DNA of 64,000 nucleotides from Phytophthora sp. 'mugwort'. Lineage: Eukaryota; Oomycota; Peronosporomycetes; Peronosporales; Peronosporaceae. The notes beneath the pieces are model-generated. The model worked only from the letters and a program-made list of their open reading frames with translations. It did not search any database and was not told the origin of the DNA. This document shows positions 1 through 11,339 of the stretch, piece after piece. Every line of letters starts with the position of its first letter. The first letter of the stretch is position 1. A program made the position numbers and the translations under genes. The stretch covers positions 3,286,001 to 3,350,000 of the forward strand of contig JAUCEF010000012.1 of assembly GCA_033558025.1 (NCBI GenBank). Direction: 5' to 3'.

Positions 1-1502
1 CAGGCTCTGCCACGTGCACCTCATGCGTGACCCAGTCAATGTCAGGGTTGTATCGGTTGAACCAGGGAGGGCCGAGAATCACGTCGTGGCTGTGAGGGAG
101 TGTGTACTCTGTGAATAGCAGTCGGTGAAAACCATATTACCCCATACAAATGTCTGCTTCCACCTCGTTCACCATATCCTGGGTCGTTTGTCCATCAAAT
201 CGCTCAATAAAGACGCGCTTGCGACGCACCATCACTTTTGACAGCCCAAGCCGAATCACGTTATGACCCGCGCCGCTATCCAACAGGATTGTCACTGGCG
301 TCCCAAACAAAGACACGGTGCCTTCCTTGCGCACCAGACTACCTCCCGAACCCATCACGGGCTCGACCGACGCCGCATTGATGGTCAAGTGGTCGAACAG
401 GATATCCGTGTCAACGTCTGAGTTCGCGAGGCCTGCTTGCTGTGCGGGATTCGCACATGGCTTCTTCTCAAAGTTGCTCTGCTGGATAATCGGTACGCTG
501 TCCTGATGCCGGCTGTAGCTATCGGTCCTGTAGCCCTGATGACGTCTTGCCGGATGATCTTGAGAAGAAGTCAACCCACGGCTCCGGCAATCCCGCATGC
601 GGTGGCCTGGTCTCTTGCATTGGAAGCAGAGATTTCGGCGCATACATTCTGACCGGTCCAAAAAGCGCGTGTTGCCGATCTCCATGGGCTCTGGACCGTC
701 ACGATCAAACGAACGCTCACGATACTGTCGTCTCTCCTGGTGTCTGGTCCTCCTTTGATGCGCCGGGAAAGACGCATGTGTGCGCTCATACTCCATCGCC
801 ACGGACACAGCTTCCGACACTGTTCTACAGCGCCGATACTGCACCTCTTCTCTTGTTCGGGCCACCAGGCCTCGTACAAACAGCGTGATCTGGTCCCCAA
901 CTCGCTCATCTGAGTTACTTGGCATATCAACTGACGATACTTGGTGATGTACTCGGCCAGGTCCGCGCACTCCCGCTGTTTCAGTGCATACAGCTTATCC
1001 CGTAGCCTCTCTTGTAGATCCGCAGGAATGAATTCTTTCCTCAGTGCCGTGGCCAGCTCCGTAATACTGCCGATTGTCTTCTGCTGAGTCGTAAACCATG
1101 CGACCGCCTGACCTCGCAAATTTGAAACCATCATCGCTAGCACGCATTTTTGGTTGGTTGGGTTCTCGTAGTCGATATTCTTGGCAAAAATAGTCGCGCT
1201 TGGTCCAGGAACAGCTCCAACGACTCGTTCCAGTGCCCCGCATAGTGTGGCATGGTAATACCCTCCACTCTCTTCTCCGTCTCTGGTCTTTCCGTGAGCC
1301 TCTTCATCGTCACCTGCTGCTCTGTGAGCAGCCTTACCACCGTCGTCAGCACGTCTTCGCTTGGGACGTGCTCCATGCTACTTGCTGGGGCTTGTAGGCT
1401 CTTCGTCCAGCAGGGAGGGCACTCTGGCACATCCTTCTTCACTCTCGATCTCTTGGGTCCTTCTCTTCGGGTCGGTTGGCCAGTGTCATCGCTGACTAAC
1501 AA
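1..1502 (-). pseudogene. Ty3/gypsy gag-protease relic, cut by window start
   Basis: This is the start of an LTR-retrotransposon polyprotein read leftwards. Gag runs through three frames (about 1502-1137, 1143-890, then 900-137), so at least two frameshifts break it. The third frame has a CCHC nucleic-acid-binding knuckle, CFQCKRPGHRMRDC, near 600-640. It then has a retropepsin active site, ILLDSGAGHNVI, near 260-295. After a frame change the protease continues to base 1 (HDVILGPPWFNRYNPDIDW). Gag binds and packages RNA, and the protease cuts the polyprotein. A primer-binding site and LTR lie directly upstream at 1499-1864. The reverse transcriptase would lie outside the window. The gypsy assignment is firm; that it is dead is inferred from the frame breaks. 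Confidence 0.85.
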
Positions 1503-1511
1503 GTGCTACCA
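1499..1511 (-). promoter_or_regulatory. Primer-binding site of the gypsy element
   Basis: On the minus strand this reads TGGTAGCACTTGT, two bases after an LTR that ends in CA. The TGG start and its place between LTR and gag fit a tRNA primer site. The same 13-mer with the same two-base spacing occurs beside the second gypsy relic at 34740-34752, which supports the call. Confidence 0.6.
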
Positions 1512-1513
1512 CG

Positions 1514-1864
1514 TGTGAGGACCCCGGTGGAGAAGACGTAGAGAGCTTGTGGTGGCTTGCTTGGCGAGGCTGTAGACTGGAGTAGTTGAGAGTAAAATGT
1601 AGAATGAGTTAGAAATGAGACTGCGCTAGCTATCTGTCTACAAGCACCTGTCGGCCATAATTGCCACCGGATTGGCCACGCGGCACAAAATCTTCGCGAT
1701 CCCATTCTGCCTCGCAGATGGGATCCGGGTTGAGCTCTGCTCCGGGCTAGAGTGTGGCCGTGGCGGACTCCTGCTCCTTGGAGCCGGGATGAGAGGCGAC
1801 CAACGCCTGGTTTCTGGCAGAGCCTGACACTAGCTATGGCCCCCTCATAACCGATATAAATGTC
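1514..1864 (-). repeat. Candidate 5' LTR of the gypsy element
   Basis: The 351-bp stretch between the primer site and unrelated sequence starts with TGACATTTATATCGG on the minus strand and ends in CA, the usual LTR termini. The inner end is fixed by the primer site. The outer end is a guess, because no second LTR copy is present in the window. Confidence 0.45.
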
Positions 1865-4800
1865 ATCCATGCTGAGAAAGGGAAAACCGCCCCTTGATTA
1901 TCACAATGCAATGCTCTATCGCACTACGAGCTCGCGCAAATTGGCCATTGAGGCGTGTATTCTCTCGAACGAGAGAGACCGGGCATTTGTAGATCGCGAC
2001 AGTAAACGGAAAACTTGCTTCATACCACTTTCCAAGCATGTGTTCGCCTGGCGCAATAATTCACGCCGGTTTCTGGGCCATCGTGGCAAAAAAAGAACGC
2101 ACTGAACCTGGCAATCCACGCTAAAATTTCGTGACTTAGATATTGCTGCAATGATTGATAGTCATCTGGCCTACACATCCGGGTACTTGATAAATTGTCC
2201 TCAAGCACTCTATCAGCGAAATTTTTCACCGAACCTGCGTAACGATTTTCGAGTTAGAAATAGCAAAACCAATTAGAGCTCAATATATATAACATGAACC
2301 TTCTCCAACTCCAAAGTGTCATCTGCCATATGGTACGAAAGAGATTGTAAAGACGGTAGAAAAACCTCACGTTGCAGTTGAGCAGGAGTCTGTATTGCTT
2401 ACCAGGCACTCTTGCGAAAACTTGATGATCTCGTACGAGATCGAGTAGGTAGACAAACAACGCTGATGCGCAGCTCGCGACGATCACGTACAGGACGTAT
2501 AGCAAAATTCGCCCTGGAGTCCACTGGGCGATTCTGGAAACCGGGGATCGGTACGGATACCGCGTCCTGCCCTCCGTTCAAGGAACTCGGGAGGGTTCCT
2601 ACTCGCCGTCACTATCCTCTCTCGTCTTCATCGCTCGTGCCGTCTAAAACACGACTGAGTGTCACCGCCTCCAACCACAATGTGGTCGCTGCGTGAGTTC
2701 CATCGAGACCCATGGTGACTTGAGAGGTTCTGCTGTTCATATATGTTGTGTCGTGTTCTGATTGGCCGAAAAAGTTATAGTCTTACACTGTAGTAAACAT
2801 TTTGAAAGCATAGTGTCCTCACGGTTCGAAGGTTGCTGGAACGCTGCGATTGGCTAATTGTATCTACCTTCAAAGTATCTACTTGTGAACCGTGAGAACC
2901 ACTAGTAGGGGGTGTCAGAATTGATAAAAGTCCCGAAAAAATCGCATGCAGTTTCGCCCCGAAATGGCACCTGCTATTTGCCCTGATTTTTGTGTCGTCT
3001 AAATCGAGTCAAAATTCGTTTTTTGTGTCGTCGCTATCGGCATAAATCCGGTCGGCGGGGACATTACCGGGCACTCGAGTGTGATACAGCTGTAGCTTCG
3101 GAGCCGCCATGTTACACGTATCACTGAGGAGTTATCGTAACCTTTGTGCTAGGGTAATAATACATTCGGAAACCAGGGTTGGCTGGCGCGCTTGATCTGA
3201 TCGGTCTCGTGAGTATGATTTGCTCGCATCTACAACAAGCTCACAATGCCATTAGCCCCGACCACTCCGTCCACCCGCACCAGAATATCAATCGCGCAGC
3301 GGCTGCAGGTATGCTGCCACCTTGCAGAGGCAGCTTTCAGTTTGGGCCCATATGACGTCTCAGGTCGCTCACCCAGCCTCTAATGTCATGAGCTTGTGAT
3401 GCAGTCTCGTGAGCTGACGAAGACTAAATTAGCACATACAACAACGAGCAGAAAGAGTGCAAAGAGCCATTGAGGGCCGTTTCGAACAACAGAAGCTGGA
3501 GGGACGATGCTCTTTAGAGCAACCAGGAACCAGCCAGCTTGGTGAACCCATCCAGTTGTAGGAATGCATGTAAAGGCATAAATGAGCGACAGGCTCATTC
3601 CGGAATCATAACTGAGGGAATTAAGTCAACCTGCTCTGGCCAAGTAGACGTGGACTCCTGCCTCATCTTGGTGATCTCGTGAGTAGGCCCGGACGCCATA
3701 GTGATCACCGGAGTGCTTTCAGACGTGATCTTGGGCATCTCCGCGAACAACTTAGTGACTTCCTCTGCCTACTTCACATCTTCCAGCTCATAAGAGCAGG
3801 AATATTGCGACATCTAATCTACTATGGCCTGGAGGGTCTATCGCTGGCTGCATCGCTCATCCGCTATTGTACACGTGCGAGTATGCGGGGCTAGACGCGG
3901 AAGACGACAGACGGCGTTACGGATAAGCTACGGCAATGTTGTCACGTCTGCATACTTCCAACCCGATATCGGTCGACGAGCTGTATGTACACGTATAAAA
4001 CCACCTGAAGAAAAACATTATAATGGACGAGAGCATGGACGAGGACTTGTACCGCGTTGAGTGCGAGATAGTCGACGCCCAGCGTGAGAAAAGTTGGCAA
4101 TGCAATAGATGGAGAAAAAAAGAAGTGGCAGCTGACGGCCAGACGCCCCCAAAGCTGTCCTCGGAATACCGAAAAAAAGGAACGACTTCAGTGGATGGCG
4201 CAGCATTTTGTTGGCGCAGCTGTGATGGGGGTGTCTAGAACGATTCAGGGGCTCCAAACGATGCAACTATCACTTAGAGCCCAACATGTCTTCGATCATG
4301 ATGGAAATGGTAGTTAATTACCTCTGTTTAATAAACACGCCTTTGTATCGCAAACTGTACCCACCGGATATGCATACAGTATTTGACTTGCTCTTGTATG
4401 TCGCCTGTAATCCCGTTTTGTTTCTCCCCCTGGAGTGAATCACTATTGAGGATATCACAGACGAGAGGATTGCACTTTAAATGGGTACTACAAGTTACAG
4501 TAGTACCTGTAAAATATATATGTATCGTATACCTGTAGCTCAAAAAAAAAGTGAGCAAACGACGTTTTTTAATTGCGGCATGTGTGGGCCACAAGCCCTG
4601 TCATATCGAGCCTGAGCGAATAATAATCACATTTTTATAAGATTCGATTGTTCATTGCAGTGAGACATTTTGGCGCGTTGGTCCGGATGGGGATATTCTA
4701 TGAGTATGCTTTAAAAGCTTAAAATGACAGGATTTGTACCCAAATATTTTTTGCGGATATGTAATTATATCCTTATGGTCAATAATTTCATAGTGGTTCG

Positions 4801-5480
4801 CCCATATGAGGAAGAGGGGTGAAAGTTGCATAAACCGACCAACGGACCGTGAGGGCACGTAGATATAGCAACCCGCGCGTGCATTCGCGGAGGAAGGCCT
4901 ACAGCCGAGCTTTCCAGCGACCCGAGACTTGTACTTGTCCAGTATTTTAATAGAATCCTTTTGTCCGCAACGACTGTTTTTGCGAAGCAAAGCCCGTGAC
5001 GGCATCGGTCCTCGGGAGGGCTAGGCTAAAGGGAGATGGGATCCCTCCAATACAAAAGTTCAGTTTAAACCAAAAATACGAGGCGAGATGGGGACAGCAA
5101 TATCGTTAATGGACGAGAAGCAAATTTCGACGGGAAAATTGTCAACTACACGGGTGGATACGGCTTCAGCAAGTACGCAACGACAATAAACCTTTATCAG
5201 GTCATGAACATACCAGCAAAGTTACTGACGCTAGGCCGGTATCTGCTGACTGAAAATGCCGCGGTTGTTTTGTATACGCCCATCTGTCCCACTTCAAAAT
5301 TCGCAACCACATCTGCTTTTCATTTGTTATGACTCTTCGCCACGTCGATAATCTGTTTGACGGTCCACCACGCATGGAGGGCTACTTCAGCTTCTTCATA
5401 CGATGGATACAGGTCTTCTGGTAACGCGGTATGTCAAAGAAAGGAGGATATGGAGAGGCTGGTGTTCTAGGCTCCAGTTT
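1865..5480. other. No recognisable gene
   Basis: ORFs here are short, on both strands, and show no domain I recognise. Base composition is mixed with AT-rich stretches (about 4480-4580 and 4720-4800). I see no tRNA or rRNA gene. A small inverted-repeat element is listed separately at 2818-2896. Confidence 0.5.
2818..2896. repeat. Small inverted-repeat element, MITE-like
   Basis: CTCACGGTTC at 2818-2827 is matched by its exact reverse complement GAACCGTGAG at 2887-2896. The 79-bp span has no ORF. It could be a tiny non-autonomous element or a chance hairpin; ten-base arms alone do not settle this. Confidence 0.3.
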
Positions 5481-5707
5481 TTTTGTTTTGCACGATGAAG
5501 TATGTGCGGTGTTTAGAACCGCGAATATTTTTTATTTTTTTATTTTTAATGGTTACTAAATTTGACCGGGACCCGTCTATCACACATTCGAATCTCCCTA
5601 ACTCGATCCCCGTAGATTTTCCTGTCTGGATGTTGTGCAACAGTTGTGCGATCCATCAGGAGCCATGGGCTCCTCACTTCTCAAACGACTCGGGGCCAAG
5701 TAGGACG

Positions 5708-6716
5708 ATGCTGCTGCTTCGTCTCTTTATCGTCGCTGTGGGTCTACTTGCATTCACTTAAGCAGAAGAGCTGGCGTACAATAGTATGGTCCCGATTCCG
5801 GAAACAGAAGCCTCCACTGCCGAGTATTCGCTTGCCTTAAAGTTTAAGACGCAGTTAAACGTCAAGAGCGGTTGCCGCCCGTACCCTGCCGTCGTGAGTA
5901 AGCCTGCTATTGGTTCTCAAACTTATGGTCGCGCTGCAACTTATAAGGACTCCTAGCCATCATGTACGCATGGTATTTTCCAAGAGACAGAAGGGGTATT
6001 TTTGGCCACCGCCACGCCTGGGAGCATGCTATTCTGTTGATCGAGAGAAAAGGCTCTAACAAGGCGAAGATATCCGCAGTATACCTTAACAGAACTCATA
6101 GTTCGCACCCAATCTGCATCGAAATCGTATGTTTGAGGCTGCAAGAAAAAGAACACCAAAAACTAGCCTGCATCTGGTATAATACTTCTCTTTCTCCCCG
6201 TGCGAGACATGACAGGGCGTGGATACGGTACCTAGGTTGTAGATGAGGTCTTGGCGCGAAATTTGATTCTTGTGCGAATCTGGCGTGGACACTGCCTAAG
6301 TATACAGCCTAGACGATTGATTTTGGAGAGCTATGAATTATGACCTTCAATTAAAGGTAAAAAGCTGCATTTTACTTGTTAGTGTATTAGCTGGTGATTG
6401 GCTAGTCGAACGTGCGAACTATGAGTTCTGTTATGGGGTATCGTCAGCAGTCTCTGACGGACAGTATTTCACGATTATCCCCCCAACAACCGACATGGTT
6501 GATAACATCAGCGTCAAGTTCCAGTACACGACAAAGACCTTTAGTCACTACGTGAACATTACAACGGTACCAGGTGACTTCCAAGATTTAATCATGTGGA
6601 GCGACATGCCGTCGGCTTCACGCACTGCACTGAATCTCTCCGACTTCGGTATCGCCACGGTACCTTTTAAGGAGGACACCTTCCGTGACAACCTCGAGGA
6701 CGCCTACTCGTGGTAG
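5708..6716 (+). pseudogene. NLP (necrosis and ethylene-inducing protein) pseudogene
   Basis: NLPs are secreted cytolysins of plant pathogens that act on plant membranes. A hydrophobic signal peptide starts at the ATG at 5708. It is followed at once by an in-frame TAA (5759-5761). The reading then continues in the same frame through a mature N-terminal region to a second stop at 5954-5956. The central part lies in another frame (5962-6246). It includes MYAWYFPRD and the family heptapeptide in the form GHRHAWE, where functional members normally have GHRHDWE. The C-terminal part, with DLIMWSD and RTALN, is in a third frame and ends at 6716. The middle holds an inverted copy of a short segment (about 6089-6108 against 6411-6430), so it has been rearranged. 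Two stops, two frame changes and a changed key residue make this a dead gene. Confidence 0.85.
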
Positions 6717-7529
6717 ACAGTTGTTATAATTATAATTTCTGGTAGCTTTCTGTTTCGTTTATCGTGGAACGATTAGTTGAAAACCATGGTATGCGCGTAC
6801 TATTCATATTCAACCTACGCGTCCAACAAAAGAGATCATAAAAAAATATTCATTTTTTTATATCATCGTGCTATATTCTAGGATGCTGATACGTATTTGA
6901 CTTCTTGCAGGGAATCAGCGTCGCCAATGAAGGCCAATATTCGTCGTACCGATGCTAGCGCGCACCCAACGCTTCCCGGCACCAGTAGTATTATAAGCCT
7001 GTCCGTCAGCGGATCGCCGCGACCTGTCCAGACAGTGGTGGCTTGAGTGAAAGATGAAAATCGAGCAACAACAAAATGAAAACTTTAAGCCATTTTGAGG
7101 GCTAACTTATGAGTAGTTCGAGCCATACTTTCGTTCTTGCGTCTTGCTTTACCATCTGGGAACCGGATGGTAAAACAAGACGCAAGAACGATTTGAACAA
7201 GAATAGAAAGAAGTCAAGCACGGAACAAGCGTATGTCGGCTTGAAGAAATGTGTGGGCGTGAGCACAACAAGTGCTACAGATCATTACAATAGCCAATGC
7301 TAGTTATCCAATGCGGGCCTCCTCCACACCTATCCCAGGCTCGCACACTGCTTAGTACGGTATACTTCAAAGGGGTTTGGCTAGTCCGAGTCTCCAGCTC
7401 CTAGATTCGAATATAACAGATTGATTCATCGAGACCCTCCAAACCTCAGCTGATCTTGTCCTGGATCACGCCGACTTCAATGACATTCACTCTTCTGATA
7501 TCTTGCCGGTGAGCAGCAGCTCCAGCAAA
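6717..7529. other. Intergenic, no gene seen
   Basis: The stretch between the NLP relic and the RWP-RK gene has AT-rich sequence at its start and the strong hairpin at 7132-7190. No ORF with a recognisable domain is present. Confidence 0.5.
7132..7190. repeat. 25-bp-arm hairpin
   Basis: Arms at 7132-7156 and 7166-7190 are reverse complements with one mismatch, around a 9-base loop. Transcribed either way it would form a stable stem. There is no U-tract of a bacterial terminator, and this is a eukaryotic sequence, so a foldback element relic or small-RNA precursor is more plausible. Confidence 0.75.
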
Positions 7530-8499
7530 ATGAGCTCCGCATCGTTCCCATGTCGTACTGCTTCGCCTCTTTATGAGGGGACTCCATGGCCGCTTCAGAG
7601 TCACGCCGGAAGCAGCAGCGACAGCGACCAGGATGCAGCAACGCTCAGTGACAATGACAACGATGACGTGGAGCAAGGAGAAGCCGAGCCAAGCCACTCG
7701 GAGGCTGAAGAGCCTAGGCGTGGGAGGAGACGACGCCGGCAGCGGATCCACTTCGACGTGCAGGAGCTGCAGACGGTCTACCACCTACCACTCAAGACGG
7801 TGAGCTCGGACGACTAAGTCGCTGGCCCATGGGTCCACGTCATCCAAGCTGCATGTTGCCTACGCTAGAGCTCTGTAAGTGTAGCTGGAAGTGGTTGAGA
7901 TTGTGACCGAAGAGGACGTTGAGTTGTGTTCAGGCGGCGGAACGACTGGGAATCTGCGAGGCGGCACTCAAGCGAATCTGCAGACGTAACCGCATTAGCA
8001 AGTGGCCGTACCGGCAACTGTCTTCATTGCGTCGACGCATCGCTGAGCTCAAGGATCGGCGTGCTTTAATGCTGGCTGGGAATAGTAGTGGTACGGATAC
8101 GCTTAACCTAATGGTGCTCATTCGGTGGCCGGTCTTGCTGACGTACTTCCAGCCGACAGACTCGAGAGCAGCTCCCGGGAGCATCTGACCTTTGTGACAC
8201 CGGCGCAGTTTGACGACAGACTACAACGTTTGGAAGACGAGCAGAGCCTGATCATCCGCTCTGCGCACCAGCCTCGTCAGACGAAGACCGTTCGACCCAG
8301 CGCCTCGCCGTCATATCAATATCAACCGCTACAGCAAACATTGCGACGACCGGTTCCCAGTGCCATTTTGACGATACACCTTCATGGCTCTCAAAGCAGT
8401 ATCGCGGATCTACCCCCGCTTGACTTCACTCGATTTGACCGCGACTTCCCACTGATGTTCTTGGCCAACGTATGCGAGTCCCTCCGAGATCATAGCTAG
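7530..8499 (+). CDS. RWP-RK domain transcription factor (three exons)
   Basis: RWP-RK proteins are DNA-binding regulators found in plants, slime moulds and oomycetes. My model joins exons 7530-7799, 7934-8090 and 8153-8499. Intron 1 (7800-7933) starts GTGAGC and ends TTCAG; intron 2 (8091-8152) starts GTACGG and ends TTCCAG. Both joins keep frame and give 257 residues. The N-terminal ~65 residues are Ser/Asp/Glu-rich, then a basic run (RRGRRRRRQR). The RWP-RK core follows: YHLPLKT, split by intron 1 from AAERLGICEAALKRICRRN, then KWPYRQ in the RWPxRK position. The C-terminal half has a possible coiled coil (FDDRLQRLEDEQ) and an FxRDFPLMF-like stretch. The family call is strong because the split halves join exactly in the right place. 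The start and intron 2 need transcript support. Confidence 0.8.
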
Positions 8500-9387
8500 T
8501 GTGAGGAGCCAGTTAGCGTCGAATGTCGCTTCGAGCGTGCAAATAAACTTAAGCCACCCGTTTAGTGCTGCAATATCCAATAGTATTTTTTTAAGGGACA
8601 CTTATTGTGCTTTTTGCAAATGTTTTGCTGCTCCGTTTTACCAGTCACATATCGACCAGATAATAAAATAAAGTGAGTCCATAGGAATGTCGGCTTACAC
8701 CGGCGTGCTGTGTCGTGATCGATTTTTAAGTGGACTATGTGCCACCTGATCGCCAGGTACTGTACGAGTTCTAAGCAACCTGGATCCCAAGCCCTTTCTC
8801 AGTACTACTTCTTCGTTTGATGGATGTGACAGCTTATACTGGGAATAACCGAAGAATGGAGGGGAGGACAGCCTCAACGGATTAATTTCACGGTACTGCG
8901 GATTAATTTCACGGTACGCAGTACCGTGAAATTAATCCGTTGAGGCTGTCCACCCCTCGATTCTTCGGTTATTCCCAGTATAAGCTATCACATACCGTAA
9001 TCTAGGTGTCAGGTGTCATCCCCAGCGTGCAGACAAATCCTATGAGCAGGATAAATTCAACGTGCAGACTGTCCGGGTTAGGTCTCCGTTGACGGAGCGA
9101 TGTACACGTACTTAGCAAAGTGTGTACGGTCATGCACAGTCACTGTCGCATAGGGCGATCAAATGGCGCGCGGCGTTGTCTCGAAAACGGCTGCTACTAC
9201 GGCGCTGCGCTTAGAGATTCAGCTCCACAGGTATTATAGCTAGCGGGGTGTACAATCTCAGGTCTGTAGCGTGCTTGGGGACTAACTATCGTGTGTGTCA
9301 TTTTTATTTGTGTGGAAATTATAGGCATGAAATGAAGTTGGAAATGCATTGAAGTCTGTGGTCGTAAAGTCGGTGTATGTGCTCGTG
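8500..9387. other. Intergenic with inverted-repeat element
   Basis: No ORF with a recognisable domain occurs here. The main content is the 172-bp palindrome at 8823-8994. Confidence 0.5.
8823..8994. repeat. 78-bp-arm inverted repeat (foldback/MITE)
   Basis: Left arm 8823-8900 and right arm 8917-8994 are reverse complements with only a few mismatches. The 16-base centre (8901-8916) repeats the arm segment GATTAATTTCACGGTA. It has no coding capacity. It looks like a non-autonomous foldback element or a collapsed inverted duplication. Confidence 0.85.
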
Positions 9388-10560
9388 TTAACGACACTTT
9401 TCCTGGTATATATGACGATTAACGATGTCATCGTCCCAGCAGACGTCGCTTACCTCGGAATCGAGCCAAGACAGAGTCTGCATCGCGCCGACCAGCCCAT
9501 CGTCTACCTCGATCGGTTCTACCGGCTTGCTCGGGGTATTGTCACGCCTGTCGAATAGAAGATCAACGTATTTGAAGCCGCTTTTCACTATAGAAGCGCT
9601 GTCACCCCTCCATGCTGCGTGTACCAATGAAGAACACGTTTTCAATCGGGCGGTGTGAGCTTCGGCTTTTTTCCTTCGCCGTGTGCCAAAATATTGGAGC
9701 ACTCTTCCATCAAATAATCCGTCCATGAGGTCCGCATACGATCTTTAGCGGTTTATTCCGCGAGATGTCAGCTGGCAGGCAGCATTGAGTGTAGCCTGGT
9801 GGTACACGTTGCAGAATAACGTTCTTTTCAGCTGCGAATGCGACGATTTCGGCGGTCCAGTGTGCGCTGAAATCGTCCCAGATCGACATGACTGGATCAT
9901 CAGTACGGCGACAATGGCCTAAAAATGCTGGAGGAATAGCAACGATAAATGAGCATTCCACCAGCCATTTCCGTTTGGAAAAATGGCGGTCTCGGTGTCC
10001 AATTGCAGCTTTTCATGTCAGACCACATACATACGGCTAAATCCATGTCGTAATCGAGTAATTTCTTCACGGGTGCTGCCGTCTCTTGACGGGTGCATCT
10101 TGATAATAACCGACGAACCATACCTCTGACGGTGCTGTCTGCTAGAAGAATAGTCGTTAGCCTCTCTTTGCTTTTTCCACCGCATATAACACACACTGTC
10201 TTGGCACCGCGGTGATCAATTGTGTGTTTGAGTACATACTAAAAAATATAGCGGTTTGGTCGGCATTATATATCTTAGTGATGCCTTCATCGATTGCGAA
10301 CTGTTGCGGTAAACTCCCGTGCTATCTCCACCGAATTCTCGGACGAAACTGGCCTTGGCGCGTTTTCTGGCGTAGGGACAGGCTGTACTGCGCTAGATAA
10401 GAAGCCATCCACGTAGGCGATGCTGCAAAAGCAGACCGAGAAACATCATACAATTTAGCAATAGATAAAGCTTCTAACTCCAGCATTTAGCAGATACAGG
10501 AACACCGTGTGAACGAAGTGCGAGTATCCAGTCGAGAAGGTCCATCTCTGCGTCGTCTGA
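9388..10560 (-). pseudogene. Pogo-like DDE transposase relic
   Basis: Read leftwards, the frames give a CENP-B/Tc5-type helix-turn-helix region first (DWILALRSHGVPVS, about 10560-10400). The first catalytic region follows (IYNADQTAIFF, about 10280-10250), then a strand with CVICGGKSKERLT. The second catalytic region is WDDFSAHW in the 9961-9710 frame, followed by PPGYTQCCLPADISRNKPLK where the third acid lies. A C-terminal stretch with GFKYVDLLFD ends near 9388. Pogo transposases cut and paste DNA flanked by terminal repeats. At least three frame changes show that it is inactive. Terminal repeats were not found by eye. Confidence 0.75.
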
Positions 10561-11339
10561 GAGCGTCTTGGCCGAACCTTTTTGTCGCGAACCTTTTTGC
10601 TGTGCGGTTCGCATCTAGGACGCCATGGCCTTAATGGGTTGCTGCTGCTGCTTCCAAAGACGATTTACTCGCACTTTGGACTTGTACGCAGTGCACTTGG
10701 GGTCATTTCCTGGCCAAATGTGTCAACCACAACAAGCATTGTGTGTGTGTTTTGTAGAAGGCCAGCACAAGCGCCTTCATTGCGAAGGTCTCCGAGGCAA
10801 GCTTGTGCTGGTTTGTCTTGCGTCCTCCTCCATGCATAGCCACGCTCCCCTCATGTGGCTGCTGGGGCGAGGTGGTGTGAACTGGTGGTGTTTGTTATTC
10901 GTCTGGCTTGCCTGTGTGACATCTACAACACAGGGTGACAGTTAAAATATCACGGCAAATCCTTGCTAACGAGGCTTTCTAATTGCCAAAATAACAGGGT
11001 GACAGTTAACAACACCGGACACTTAGCAATGATACGGTATATAACCTCAGTCAACATCCACACCACATTCAGTGTTGCAGCAACAATCCAGATACCACGA
11101 AATCCCGTATGGAGATTCACGCATTAAAACGTGTAAAAATAAATTGTTGGTATTCACAGCTACGTCGCAGACGATCTAGTTAGCTTCGTACTACCCTAAA
11201 TTATAACATGATGTGTCAATGGTGGTTGAGATGGCAATTTCAAAAGTGAATAAATTTGTTCCTTAGGGACGCGCACCTTCGCATTCATCTTGCCTTAGTC
11301 TCTTTCTTCGGCGTTTTTTATCTCTGGTAATTTCAAGAT
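10561..11339. other. No recognisable gene
   Basis: The plus-strand ORF at 10625-10945 is rich in Cys and Leu but has no domain I know. It could cover the decayed N-terminus of the pogo relic on the other strand. A 16-bp direct repeat, ACAGGGTGACAGTTAA, occurs at 10930-10945 and 10994-11009. Confidence 0.4.

Noticed and set aside
2412..2696. 94-codon Arg/Ser-rich ORF
   Set aside because: There is no domain, no splice-extended partner and no codon pattern that distinguishes it from shadows.
5483..5761. 92-codon ORF ending at 5761
   Set aside because: Only its last part is meaningful, as the signal peptide of the NLP relic starting at 5708.
10625..10945. Cys-rich small protein ORF
   Set aside because: It has no signal peptide cleavage pattern or cysteine spacing of a known family, and it may cover a decayed transposase N-terminus on the other strand.
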